Assembly (NCBI RefSeq): GCF_001653235.2
Contig: NC_035790.1
Location: 1,612,001 to 1,676,000 of the forward strand
DNA length: 64,000 nt
Source of the DNA: Pochonia chlamydosporia 170
Taxonomy: Eukaryota > Ascomycota > Sordariomycetes > Hypocreales > Clavicipitaceae
Reading direction: 5' to 3'
This document shows, piece by piece, positions 46,726 to 57,980 of this stretch. Numbering within the stretch: position 1 is the first letter of the stretch; the number at the start of each line of letters is the position of its first letter. The translations under genes were made by a program, and so were the position numbers. A model generated the notes under the pieces. It searched no databases. It had not been told where the DNA came from and was given only the letters and a program-made list of their open reading frames with translations.

Positions 46726-48645
46726 ATGTTCTACTCGGAGACGCTCCTCCAGAAGAGCGGGCCTCTGGCTCGCGTCTGGCTGTCCGCCAACTTGGAGCGC
46801 AAGTTGTCCAAAAACCACATCCTGCAATCCAATGTTACAGACAGTGTTGAGGCTATTATCACACCGAATCAGGCGCCCATGGCTCTGCGCTTGAGCGGTC
46901 AGCTTTTGCTCGGTGTCGTGAGAATATATCAACGAAAGACGCGTTATTTGCTAGATGACTGCAATGAAGCGATGATGAAGATCAAGATGGTACGTCCTTT
47001 GCTTTTGAACATGAATATGGTGCATGCTTGTGAAGAGCGCTAACTAACATCGCGACGATAGGCGTTCCGGTCCAGTGGAAACAATGACATGGCGGCTAAT
47101 TTGCAAATGCCAAACCGCGAGGCCTTGCTTTTGCCTGACCGAATTACACCCTATGACAACCTCGAACTGCCTCCGCCCCCTGATGCATCATGGCTTTTGT
47201 CGCAAGTCGACGACATCACTGCCACCCCAGTTGGTCGTAAAGGCCGCCCGAGCAACAACAGAGATATCAATCTGCAAGAGGATATTGAAGTCAGTCAGTT
47301 TTTGCATGGCACCGACAATGCAGATGATACCTTTGCACCTATTGGCGATTTGGAACTGGACCTCGATTTCGGCCTTAACATGGACGACGGAAGCCAAAGT
47401 ATTGAACAGGGTCGAGATGCCCCGGCACCTCGGGACGTTGAAGACGATATGCTGAGTGACCTGGATGTCATGACGCACAATAAAGATGCGACTGATTTTG
47501 GTGAACCACCTGTCCGAATTGCCGACGGAGAGGGAGATATCGCGATGGGAGACGATTTCGGTTTCAACATTGACGACCAGTCCGCCCTGCCGGGCATGGC
47601 TTCGAATGCAAATCTGCACCGTGGGAGAATATCGGAGTCCCCGCTATCCGACATTGACGAGAGGCTAGCACAAGAGATTGAGACGGAATACTCACGTCAC
47701 AATCATACCGATCTCTACGAGCCAACAGAGGATACAGAACACACCATTGTTCGCAGACCCGCTCAACGCGCAAAGAAGCAGAAGATCATGATGCCTGATG
47801 AGGAGATTGCCCTGTCAAGTAGTCATATCAAACAGCAACAGGCCGACCGACAGAACATTATTAAGCCTGCTTCTTTCCTTCCTCGGGATCCTTTCCTCCT
47901 AGCTTTGATGGACATGCAAAAAACTGGCGGATTTGTCTCGTCAATCATGACTGAGGGTCGCAGCTCAGCTTGGGCCCCAGAGCTTCGAGGCATGCTCACA
48001 CTGGATGCTGTGCGAGGCATGAGCGAACTCAAGAGAAAACGAGACAGCGGCATTGCTGATGTGGATAGCGACGTTGGTGCCGCCAAGTCACCTCGCCTGG
48101 AGCTCGGAGATGACACTGACTTTGGCTTTGACGGTCATGGCATGGGCAACCAAAGCGTGGCAGCCGACGGCACTATTCTGGAAATTCCTGCCATGGGCGA
48201 CGATGATGGTCACTTCGAACGCGAAGGTAGCCCAATGCACCCATTTGACGAGACGACGGCTCCCCTTGTTCATCCGCAAGACAGCGGCCCAGTTTCCGTC
48301 GGCACCAAACATGCCGTGCACATCCTTCGGGATTTGTTTGGAGCTGAAGCTGCCACGAACGCTGAGAAGAGAAAGAAGAGCTCTGTTGTCTTCCAGAACC
48401 TGCTCCCTGAGAAGCAGACCACCAAGGCGGAGGCCACCAAGATGTTCTTCGAGTGCCTTGTCCTTGCCACCAAAGATGCGATCAAAGTTGAACAAGGCCC
48501 TGAGTTGGGAGCACCCATCAGGGTCCGTGGAAAGAGAGGGCTATGGGGAGATTGGGCTGAACGAGAAGCTGGAGGCGAGATATCGAACCAGAACGAGCCT
48601 GAGCCCGCGGCATTCAGCGCAACCGCAGTTGCCGTGGAGGCATAG
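46726..48645 (+). CDS. rad21: Cohesin kleisin subunit RAD21/SCC1
   Basis: This kleisin closes the cohesin ring and is cut by separase at anaphase. Two exons (46726-46989 and 47062-48645; 72-bp intron) encode 615 residues. The N-terminal SMC3-binding domain starts MFYSETLLQKSGPLARVWLS and runs through LRLSGQLLLGVVRIYQRKTR and YLLDDCNEAMMKIK. The acidic middle is disordered. The C-terminal winged helix shows as KQTTKAEATKMFFECLVLA followed by TKDAIKVEQ. An N-terminal Ala-Asn-Leu Glu pattern (LSANLERKL) and overall length favour mitotic RAD21 over meiotic REC8. Possible separase sites were not assigned; ExxR candidates exist but are weak. Confidence 0.93.
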
Positions 48646-49415
48646 AAACACAACCTGGCTGTTGTATGACACATCATTCTTGATTGAATCCTCTCATGAC
48701 ACGAAACAAAAAATAATTATGGTGTGGTATGTTGTCTGTGTGGACTACTAGGTTGGCTAGGATATTTTCACTGTGCGCTCGTGTATTATACTGGATTCGC
48801 ACATTCTTGGGCATTGGCTTGTTGGACTACTCAGAAGGCGTTGCAGGCGTTGTTAGGAAGATACCATTGGTCGCGACAAGGTACAGCTGATCAGGGATGT
48901 TTACGAAGGGAGAGCAAAATGGTTTGAGCTTGTTGAGCGAAATGGACTCGATAGAGAGGCTGGATTTGAGCTACTGTATGCTGCGTTTGGTGTGCGAAAG
49001 TGCTGGTTACGGGATGGCATTGATTCTAATTAGGTAGCTATTATTACAATTAAGTCAATAAGAAATTCATACTCCATGCTGTTTGCTTCCATGCGGATCA
49101 TTATATATCCCTAGAGCTGGATTTTGTGAGGAAGACTTGTTCCAATACGCGTCAAACCAAGGTCGCCCATTTGAACGCGAGCATCAAAAATCCCACCCGA
49201 GTGACGCTCCTTGCTGCCCCGCCATTTTCACCCCACGTCGACAGTTCCATCATTAGGCACTTGAATAACATTCTCTCCGACAACAGGCACCAGCATTTCA
49301 ACCCTTGCAATATCAACACCCAAGCCGCTTATAAATAATCTCAATCCAAGCATCTCTCCTCAAGACACATCACCACAATCCTCACTTCCTCAGAAACACT
49401 CTTCTCCAACACACC
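48646..49415. other. RAD21 3' flank and tubulin chaperone A promoter
   Basis: No gene is seen. An AT-rich stretch near 49030-49110 separates the two transcription units. Confidence 0.5.
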
Positions 49416-49829
49416 ATGCCTCCTCCATCGCAGCTCGCCATCGCAACCGGCGCCGTCACGAGGCTGCTCAGAGAAGAAGCCTCCTACCACAAGGAGCTAG
49501 CTGACCAGGAGGCACAAGTCAAGAAGCTAGAGGAGAGTATTCAGAATGGAGGGGGCGACGACGACGGCAACGCCGAGTTTATGCTGAAGCAGAATGTATG
49601 TTCCCGGTTTGGAGTCAGTGGTAGAAGGTACTCTTGTGTGCAGGAACTAATGCTGGCGCAGAAAACGGCCGTTGAGCAGACGAAAGCTGTCTTTGGGCCG
49701 TTGAAGGACAGGATTGCTGCTGCGGTGACCAAGTTGGAGGATCAGATTGCTTTGGCTGAGGAGGCGGGTGGTTCGGAGCACTTGGAGAGTGCGAAGAGTG
49801 TGCTTGCGCAGGCTAAGAGTAAGGCTTGA
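49416..49829 (+). CDS. rbl2: Tubulin-folding cofactor A
   Basis: Cofactor A (yeast Rbl2) binds beta-tubulin during tubulin folding. Two exons (49416-49595 and 49662-49829) encode 115 residues, the usual size. The protein is almost wholly helical: PSQLAIATGAVTRLLREEAS, YHKELADQEAQVKKLEE, then TAVEQTKAVFGPLKDRIAAA and KLEDQIALAEE. The 66-bp intron (GTATGT donor, actaat branch site, GCGCAG acceptor) is a multiple of three and has no stop, so retention would give 137 residues. An alternative acceptor at 49643 (GTGCAG) would also keep the frame. The fully spliced form fits the family best because the extra residues interrupt a helix. Confidence 0.9.
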   Translation: MPPPSQLAIATGAVTRLLREEASYHKELADQEAQVKKLEESIQNGGGDDDGNAEFMLKQNVCSRFGVSGRRYSCVQELMLAQKTAVEQTKAVFGPLKDRIAAAVTKLEDQIALAEEAGGSEHLESAKSVLAQAKSKA

Positions 49830-50015
49830 TGCTGAGGATGTACGGCTTGGAGTGGTAAAGGGGTGCTTTGGTGGAATAATTGGGAGTTTATCGTTGCTGC
49901 GTAGAAGATCACGAGAGGATATTACGATGTCCTAATTTGGTAGCTTGTGGTATCAAAGTTTCTATGGTATAAAATTACATGCCCCAGGGCAAAACGATTC
50001 GATAGGCCCGGCGTT

Positions 50016-51074
50016 TTACTCGTCAACTTCCATTCCATCCTCGCCATCTTCATTGTCCTGTCCTGTCCTTTCAGTCTCGTCTTGGTCCTCCATATCTACA
50101 TCTCCAGCACCTTGGTCACTTTGATGTGAAGGCGTTGCTACACCTGGGACCTGTAGATGTTGTGTTGAGACTTGCGGTGCTGATGACGTTGAATCGGCCG
50201 GCGTTGCAGCGGCCTTGGATCCCATCTTCTCAGGCGCAGGCGTACCATCCAGAGGTGTGCGGTCCCTACTTGAAGCCGCACGGTTTATAACTCCATCCTC
50301 GTTCTCAACGTCCACATCGCCCTTCGGCTGCGTTTCGCCATCTGGGCGAGGTGTCGCGCCGCCGCTAGGTATTGGCCTAGGCGTCGTGCCCTCCCTCTCC
50401 CCGTCTGCCTCATCCTCTCCTTCTTCATTCATACCCTCTCGTCGATCGACTTCTTCCTTCTCGTCGCGAATCTGCCGTCTCAGCATCATACCCTCTTCCA
50501 TGATTCTGTTGAACTGTTCTCGGCGCTCGTTCCACGTCTCTTTATATGTTTCACTCTCTCGTTCCAGCTCCTTGCACTCTTCTTCCAGCTTAGCCAAATT
50601 GGCAAGCTGATCTTCCCGGGGCCGTAATAGTCTATTGGATGTAATCTTCTCTGCCAGTTCGTCGAATTTCTTGCGCTGTGCCAGCGTTGCTCGCATCGAG
50701 TCTAGCTGCTCCCGTAATTGTCCATTGTTTGCCCGGACTGATTGACATTCTGCTAAAATGCGCTCCTGGTCGGCCGCGTATCGCTCCCGCTCGCGTTGGT
50801 TGGCATCGTGAAGGAACTGGAGACGCGCAATGCTGCTGTCAAAAGCGGCAAAGTCGAGAGTGAGATCTTCTTTTAAGCTGTCATTGGCTGGAAGCTTTGC
50901 GGCATCGGCACCGTTTTGTGTTGATACATTGTATTGACTGGCTGTGGAGACGACGGAAGAGATGGTGGACAGGCGCTTGGTGATTCGTTTGAATGGCTTT
51001 TCTTCAACATTGAGAAGACGGGATTTGTGAAGCTCGGCTTCGCTTTTGTCGTCGAGCAAATTCCAGGACGCCAT
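50016..51074 (-). CDS. tho7: THO complex subunit 7 family protein
   Basis: THO couples transcription elongation with mRNA export in the nucleus. A single exon encodes 352 residues. The N-terminal Tho7 domain (SEAELHKSRLLNVEEKPFKR through ITKRLSTIS) is followed by a long coiled coil at about 75-215 (FLHDANQRERERYAADQERI, LAKLEEECKELERESETYKE). The C-terminal 140 residues are disordered, rich in Pro, Thr and acidic residues (TPRP repeated, then DVDMEDQDE and a final MEVDE). The domain layout matches filamentous fungal THOC7 proteins, which are longer than metazoan ones because of the acidic tail. The gene ends about 190 bp from the convergent cofactor A gene. Confidence 0.9.
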   Translation of the reverse strand: MASWNLLDDKSEAELHKSRLLNVEEKPFKRITKRLSTISSVVSTASQYNVSTQNGADAAKLPANDSLKEDLTLDFAAFDSSIARLQFLHDANQRERERYAADQERILAECQSVRANNGQLREQLDSMRATLAQRKKFDELAEKITSNRLLRPREDQLANLAKLEEECKELERESETYKETWNERREQFNRIMEEGMMLRRQIRDEKEEVDRREGMNEEGEDEADGEREGTTPRPIPSGGATPRPDGETQPKGDVDVENEDGVINRAASSRDRTPLDGTPAPEKMGSKAAATPADSTSSAPQVSTQHLQVPGVATPSHQSDQGAGDVDMEDQDETERTGQDNEDGEDGMEVDE

Positions 51075-51497
51075 GGTAAGGAGTTGTGGCCACAGGGAAT
51101 GCGACTATCGCGTCATATAATTAGGTGTGACTTGCCAACAAGTAGCCCTTCTCAGAGCTATGCCTTGACCGTAGAGGAAAAGAGGGAGAGTGTGTCGCGA
51201 ACTTGGTAATCTACGGCTCAATGGCTGTTGATGGAACGTCTGGTAAAGAGTGTTGCACAGCCTTGTCACAACTTCCAGTGTTCATTGGTCACTGGAGCAG
51301 ATGCTATGGCTCCTCTTGGTGCCAGGACTAAATTTGGCTGACTAACCCACCAGAGAGCTGCACGGCACGTGTGCAGCCGCCACATGCCGTCATTCTTTCA
51401 AAAACATCCACCGGGCGCTTAACCCTTTTCTTTGTCATACAAACGCTCTCTAGCCTTCTCACATTCACATCTTTTGGTGGCTGATCAAGTTTTACCA
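51075..51497. other. Divergent promoter of THO7 and the CCCH gene
   Basis: About 420 bp lie between the two start codons with no other feature. Both neighbours act in nuclear RNA metabolism, so a shared promoter is plausible. Confidence 0.55.
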
Positions 51498-53087
51498 ATG
51501 TCTGAAGAAGAAAGGGATCTTCTGGCCCGTATCGGTCAACTTGCAGGTACCGTGACTCTCTGTTTGCTCCATCGCGCTTCGGCCCACCACTGACCACTTA
51601 CTTGTAGGGCAAATCAACAGACACAGAAGCCAACAGGCTGGAGTTGGAGCCGCCCCGAGTCGCCAACCAAACAGTTATCGACGTCCGTTCACGAAAGGTG
51701 CGACGCGTCATTATATTGCTGACTTTTCGATAGGTGGAAACGCATACCACCCAGCCAGCGCTTACAATGGTTCGGCGTATCGAGTTGGGCGGCCGCACAA
51801 CAGCCATCGACATCGCACTCTTCACCTCAACCAGTCTCGGCCGGCGTCAGACTCTAACACACCCAGCCCAGGTTCAACACCTGGAAGTACCGGTTGGGTG
51901 TCCAGAAATGACCGCCACCGACAGTTAATCAACGCCAACGTATACGAGAAAGAAACCCAAAATCGCGCTAAAGCCATGGAAGAGACGAGGCAGAAGAAGT
52001 TTCAGGGTCGAAAACAGCGAGAGAAAACGCAGCTGAAAGACTTTTTGCGGCACCAAGCCAGTGCTACTGACGCGACTACTAATTCTACTCCTGGTACAGG
52101 AAGAAACGAGATTATAATTGAAGGCATTCGTTTCCACGTGGCTGACGGCGGCAAGAAACTTGTGAAATCTGCAGGTAAGTGGCAGGCGATGGATTTGCGC
52201 ATACGTGGATTCGAAGAGACTGATCAGCTGCTGTTTCTACAGATCAATATTCCGCCACTCCCAAGACGGCCGTTGTCGCCGGGGTCAGATTCCAGCGGAC
52301 AAAGAGCGGCAACATGGTGGCCAACAGGATCGTCCAAGACCAACGGTATGTCGCAAGCGCTGCAACAGGCGCAACGCTAACGTTGGATAGTCGATCCGGG
52401 GTTCAAAAGAAGGTTTCCCAACCTTGCAAAGCATTTTCAACGACGGGTAATAGAATATTTTCCAACTGGATCGGACCAGCACTCGCAACCAAACGAGACA
52501 AGGCCACTGTACCCGGGACTGGGGTTGTACTAACGATGAAATGTTTTCTAGGTTCCTGCCCCAAAGGGCCAACTTGCCGATATCAACATGATCCAACCAG
52601 GGTGGCTGTATGCAAGGACTTGCTCAAGGATGGCAAGTGTCCCAACGGCGAGTCGTGCGACCTTTCCCATGATCTTACCCCCGAACGCGTCCCGAATTGC
52701 TTGCACTATGCAAAGGGCCACTGTACAAAACCCGACTGTCCGTATACGCACTCCAGAGCAGCCCCCGGTGCTCTGGTCTGCGAGTCTTTTGGATTCTACG
52801 GTTACTGTGACAGAGGAGCCGCCTGCACTGAACGCCATGTTTTCGAATGTCCTGACTTTAGCAACACGGGTGTCTGCAAAAACAAAGGATGTAAACTCCT
52901 CCATCGTGAAAGGGCAAGCGTCCTACGAAACCAAGCCAAGGCTGACGAGGCCATGGACGATGATGTATCCAGCGACGAAGAGCCAGTCGATTCAGACGAC
53001 GTTGACTCGGATGAGGTTGCGGAACTCATTGAAGCAGAATCGGACGACTCTGACTTTGAGAACCAAAAGGACTTTATCCCTCTCTAG
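51498..53087 (+). CDS. Five-finger CCCH zinc-finger protein (ZC3H3/Red5-like)
   Basis: Six exons (51498-51546, 51608-51697, 51734-52174, 52243-52345, 52391-52446, 52552-53087) encode 424 residues. The N-terminus is basic and disordered, with a short coiled coil (QNRAKAMEETRQKKFQGRKQ) and a motif NEIIIEGIRFHVADGGKKLV. Five CCCH fingers lie at about 240-370: C240-C249-C255-H259, then CKDLLKDGKCPNGESCDLSH, CLHYAKGHCTKPDCPYTH, CESFGFYGYCDRGAACTERH and CPDFSNTGVCKNKGCKLLH. The tail is acidic. Tandem CCCH of this spacing is that of ZC3H3, whose fission yeast relative Red5 works with the nuclear exosome-targeting MTREC complex. That function is inferred. Intron 5 must be removed to build finger 1, which supports the model. 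Confidence 0.88.
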
Positions 53088-54467
53088 ATTTGTTTGTTGT
53101 TGTCAATTTCTTTCTTTTTGCTTTTTAAGTACACGAATACCCTTTTTGCACCAAGCTGGGATGCCAGTCTCACCAAGGCGATACGGTGATGCGTCTAGAT
53201 GTGGCATCACATGTCGTAATTGACAGAAGACACAAGGCAACTAGCATATGTAAAGAACTAGACTATCGCTGGGACGACGGTTAGCATTGTCGCTTTCAGT
53301 CGTGCCGTAATGGATCAGTCTTGAAGAGACGTTACGAAAAAGGAATACGATAGATGATAGATTCGTCAATGCGAAATTATGTTATAATAGAACCTTTGCA
53401 GTGACAACGATGTGATGTATCGTGACGTAATGAAGTGTGAGAGCTTGTGACCTCGGTATCGTACTGCATCATTACTTCACACCAGAAGTGACAAGTGCTT
53501 TGAAAGCTACTTTGCCAAGGCTGACTATTACAAATCACATAGACGTACGAATCACAGTGGTGTAGGAAATTTGACAATTTCGAGCTGGCCTGCCAACACT
53601 ACATCCAAATATGAAAATATTAGCACACAGCGTCAAGCACTGGACCCTGTCCAGCTCAAGTCTCTCCCTCATCCACAGCCTTCCCGACACATGCAGTCTG
53701 ATCCAATAGCAGCTGGAGCCCCCGGCGCTTCGAGTGGCACAGCTATCAATTGATTCTATTTTCGTCTCGGCAAGTTTGCTGACATTAACAGAGAGAGGCC
53801 AAGTCAATCGTGAAGTCTGGATGCACAAACGCAACCCAAAGCCCAATCAAGATGGGCCGCTAAGCCATGCTTCTTGTGTCATTGGTGGTGAACCCCAGAG
53901 GCGCTGCCGACCTTTTAGAGCTCTGAATTAGACGCTGGCGCCTGCTGGGGTTGAAATTGAATGTTTCAAGTTTTCCATGTGCCCATTCCGTCGAAACGAA
54001 AGTCTACTTCTTCAGTCGGCGCAAAGTGAAACACCGACAGATCTTTATCGACGTCGATGGCATCAACAAACAGTGAGGAAACAATGAAATTGTAACTTGC
54101 GACTGGCACAAAGAAGGCCCAATCGCCCAGTTTGGCGTTGATGCAGCATTCTTTGCATCGAAGTGAGCATTCTGCAGCGTCAAGTACCGCCACGGCTCAG
54201 CCCCTCGACGTGAAAAGGGTCAATCGATTGACCAAACTTGTGAATCTGCGGCTGCGGGGCTGAACAGCTTACGAACCGTCTTGTCCATCCGCGAGTCCGA
54301 ATAGCGTCGCACAACGGCGATAAAGTGGAATAAATGCGCAGCTTACCTCTTTGCTCTGCTTGATGAAAACACCGAGGACTGCAACTTTTATCAATTACAT
54401 GATTGTCACTACGCTGGGCGTACAGGGGCACGCAGTATAATTACGGAAAACGCAGAGAACGTCAACC
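53088..54467. other. 1.4-kb intergenic region
   Basis: No convincing gene. A 75-codon minus-strand frame at 53966-54193 was considered and not accepted. It holds the promoter of the Sel1 gene at its right end. Confidence 0.45.
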
Positions 54468-56236
54468 ATGGGTCTGTTTAAGAAGAAGGACGAGCTGGAC
54501 AACGCTGCCACCACCGCGTCAAGGAACGATACCGTGCGCAAGTTGAACGGCGCAGAGTTCACGTTCGTTCGAACAGACACGGCCACCCAGGAGGTCATAC
54601 AGGCCCCCGAGGACGGACAAGACCAAAATCTACTGTCGCCGAAACCGTCGGTGCGGTCGCCCAGACGAAGCCTCGATGTCTTCCGGTCGAGTCGATCGCG
54701 CAGCACGTCCGTGTCCTCGCAGACCAGTCACTCTTCCAGACGACGGCTCTCCGAGCGGTTACACCTGAGCAAGCAGGCAGAGTCGTCGGAGTACGTTCCC
54801 GAGAACTTGCCCGCCATTATTACGGGTGCCGACCCCAAGGACGATTCGCAGTGGGAGAAGCGGGCGACCATTCTGGCGGGACACAATGAACTCGCGCGTA
54901 GTAGGCCGCAGTCACCTGTGCCGTCGGAGGCCATGTCCCAGATGAGTCTGGCGCCTGAGGGAAGCGGGCGGAAAAGGAGTCCCAGCGCTTCGAGGGCCAT
55001 TGATGATGATATCCAGGAGGCGATTCGGCTGCACGAGGAGGGGGATCTGGAGCAGTCGACAAAGATATTTGGACGGTTGGCTGATCTCCAGGGGGCGAAT
55101 AATCCGCTCAGCCAGGTTATGTATGGGCTGGCGTTACGGTGAGCCTCTGATCTTGAGGAGGGCGTCAAGTTTTGGAGGTTGTTATTTACACAGGTTTGCT
55201 GATTCATATTTGCGGCTCTCGCTACAGGCACGGATGGGGATGTCAACCAGATCCAGGCAGGGCTGTCAAGTATCTTACCGCGGCGGCGTCAAATTCAGCA
55301 GCAGTAGAGCAACTCGCGCTGCAGGCGGGTGTAACGAAGGGCGGTGCCGCCAAGGGAGAGTTGGTGCTGGCTATTTTCGAGCTTGCCAACTGTTTCCGCA
55401 ACGGATGGGGCGTTGATAGGGATGACTTTGCGGCGAAGCAGGTTAGTTTTTGTCTTCAAGCTGTGGTCATTACACTCCTCATCTTGGAAAGATAAGAGCT
55501 AACTCTTGCATAGTACTATGAGACGGCAGCGAACCTTGGCGATACTGGTACGTTCTACCTCAGAAACCGCCAACAAAGCCATGTATAAGGTGCTAACCCG
55601 AACCCTGCAGACGCCATGAACGAAGTAGCCCGGTGTTACTTGGAAGGAATCGGCTGCAAAAAAGACAAGGTAAGCATCATCTCATCTCACCCTATCATCC
55701 CATCCCCCAAAAAGGGCAGTGCAATACTACTCCAATACCAATAATGCGTACGCCTCAATCTACGACAACATCTGTGGCTTTGCGCGGCACCGCACCACAC
55801 AATCTGCACGTCTCACCAGGTCCCCTATTTCCCGACCTCGCTGCCCAACATGTCACGCAGACAAAGTTGGGCATGAACCCTTATTTTCATTCCTGCCCAC
55901 TCATCTCGTCCAAAACACTACTCGCATCACTAGTTGCTACTGCCGCCTACAGTTTTCGCAAATCGGCATCTTCCCCGCAAAAGTCACCCATCACCAGTCA
56001 TTCCCACATGCTGTGCACGAGGCTAATTCTACCTTTTTTTTAAACAGTACACTGCCGCCCGGTACTATCGGCTAGCTGAAAAGGGAGGCAATAAGACTCT
56101 CGGCAATTCTTGGTAAGCACTCTCTTTGCTGATAACTTTCCACTCCTCGTATTCAGGCGTGCATGGATGGTGCTGACCCGTCAACGTGGACAGGATATGG
56201 AAGGACAAGTACAATCCGCCAGAGGAAAAGAAGTAG
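54468..56236 (+). CDS. Sel1-repeat protein (DSF2-like)
   Basis: Six exons (54468-55138, 55228-55441, 55514-55547, 55611-55669, 56048-56112, 56194-56236) encode 361 residues. Residues 1-180 are disordered and Ser/Arg-rich, with SPKPSVRSPRRSLDVF and SSRSRSTSVSSQTSHSS, plausible phosphorylation targets. The C-terminal half is Sel1/TPR-like: EAIRLHEEGDLEQSTKIFGR, RHGWGCQPDPGRAVKYLTAA, LANCFRNGWGVDRDDFAAKQ, YYETAANLGDTDAMNEVARC and AARYYRLAEKGGNKTLGNSW. It ends WKDKYNPPEEKK. The layout agrees with ascomycete proteins annotated as DSF2; their function is not established. Exon boundaries restore one repeat after another, so they are well supported, but intron 4 (378 bp) is long for this genome. Five introns in a short gene is also high. 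Confidence 0.87.
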
Positions 56237-57980
56237 ACTCACGTACCGTACACACAGCTCATCTTACCGGTTCTTCAGTCAGGATACAGTGTACCATATT
56301 CCCTCTCTTGTAGCTAGTTAGCGTACATTATTAGCCGCAATACCCATCATACAATCATTCATCAAATTATTCTATAACAAGTACAAAGTACAGAGTATTC
56401 TAACCGAGATTCATCATATCCCACGTCATTTCAGCCACGAGTGCTCCATATCAATGTCGAACCAAGTTTCCGGCAACAAGAAAAAGCAAACATGAACAGC
56501 CAAGGCTGAACCCCGAATTGCGGTGTGCAACAACAGTTCTTCTCCCGCAGCCCCCAGCTCAGCCATCTCATCTTCGTTCAGTCATTTGAACAAGGTCACC
56601 CACCACAGGCTCAGACACTGTCTAAGACAATGTCTCACTCCAAATAGCCCACTAGATCCGGGCCCGTAGACATCCACGCCCACGACCTCGTTTCACGCCC
56701 ACACATCCCATTTGAGCAGCTTCTTCCCAACGCAGAATCTACAAATCAGACGTCATCTTTTTGGCCGTGTGCAACTTGGCCTCATGCGGACAGACAAAGA
56801 GGTGGCACTGCGCTTGACTTCTCCATACGGAGGACAACTTGCTCACTTACATTTCTGTCAAACTTGTACCCTTGACTTTCAAGGCAACTGTATGCGGCTG
56901 TGACCTTGTCATGGTGTGCAGCTTGCAGCAACTCGCTTGTCTCGATCGTCACGTTGCTGGCAGAGATGCCGCTCACTGGTTGATCCTGCAGGTTGCCTGG
57001 CCTGCTTCGTCCTCATGCATCGCGACGCAAGGCACATTTCCCAGGTAGGCACTACATCACAGGACACGACAAGTACAGAGTAGTAAAGGCCCCATAATGC
57101 AATGTGCATACAGAGACAAAAGTGTACAGTACTTAAGCATTGGTGAGCAGTTTGTTAGTTGTTTGTCATCATTGATGTCTGTCGTAAGAGTCTGCATCTC
57201 AAACAGCTTCCGCTATCATGTCGTTCATTATCCACAAAGAAAAATAAAGTCCGTCATCTGGGGAGACACTCGCTGTGCATCTCGCTTGCTCCAACGCCCA
57301 TCCCTCCCAATCTTTCCCGTCTCTCAGAGCTGGTCAAGCCGGCTTGGCACGCCCGTTTCCTCAGGACATTTCATGTTCCCGTACCGTTCAATCTCTCCCT
57401 AATAACCCGCCTTCCATAGTCTCATGGCCCTTCCTTCCCAATATACAATAATGGTAGACTGGAGTCTGTCGATAATATCCATAGAACACAATCAATAGCC
57501 CAGTATTTCGCAAGTCACCAGACCGAAACCACACACAGGCAAGGGGAAAAGGAAGCCTGAAAGAACCACCCAGCCCAAAGACGATCAAAATCATTCAAAC
57601 AAAAAAAATGTCAATGCTCGCTCGCTTGCTTATAAAAACACTAACCCATAAAAGTCAAGAGGAAAGCGACGTCAAAGAAATTCCAAATAGAAACAGTCCA
57701 TCATCAAGAATTCACGAGGACGGAGTTGGCAGAAAATAGCACTTTCGTTGCGTGAGCAAATGGTCTGATTTGGTTGAGTTTTGTCGGCGAGAGCGACATT
57801 CAGGCGTAAAAGTATCTTCGTCAAACGTGAAATAAAAAGTAGAGGCAAAAGAAAAAGAAAAGAGATGAGAAATAGATGATAAGCAAAAGAGAAAAAGAAA
57901 TAAATTCAATCATTAAAAGCGGCGTGGTCGTCATATTCGTCATCGTGAGATTCATTTTTCTGTATCGTTTCATGTCGTAA
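56237..57980. other. 1.7-kb intergenic region between convergent genes
   Basis: The 3' ends of the Sel1 and bZIP genes face each other. No gene is seen. Two minus-strand copies of TACTCTGTAC lie at 56388-56397 and 57073-57082. The stretch from about 57830 to 57960 is an A-rich AGAAAAAG-type run and probably lies in the bZIP 3' UTR. Confidence 0.5.

Noticed and set aside
53966..54193. 75-codon minus-strand frame ending FDGMGTWKT
   Set aside because: Its amino acid make-up is protein-like, but no start context, splice partner or family could be found; too short to support.
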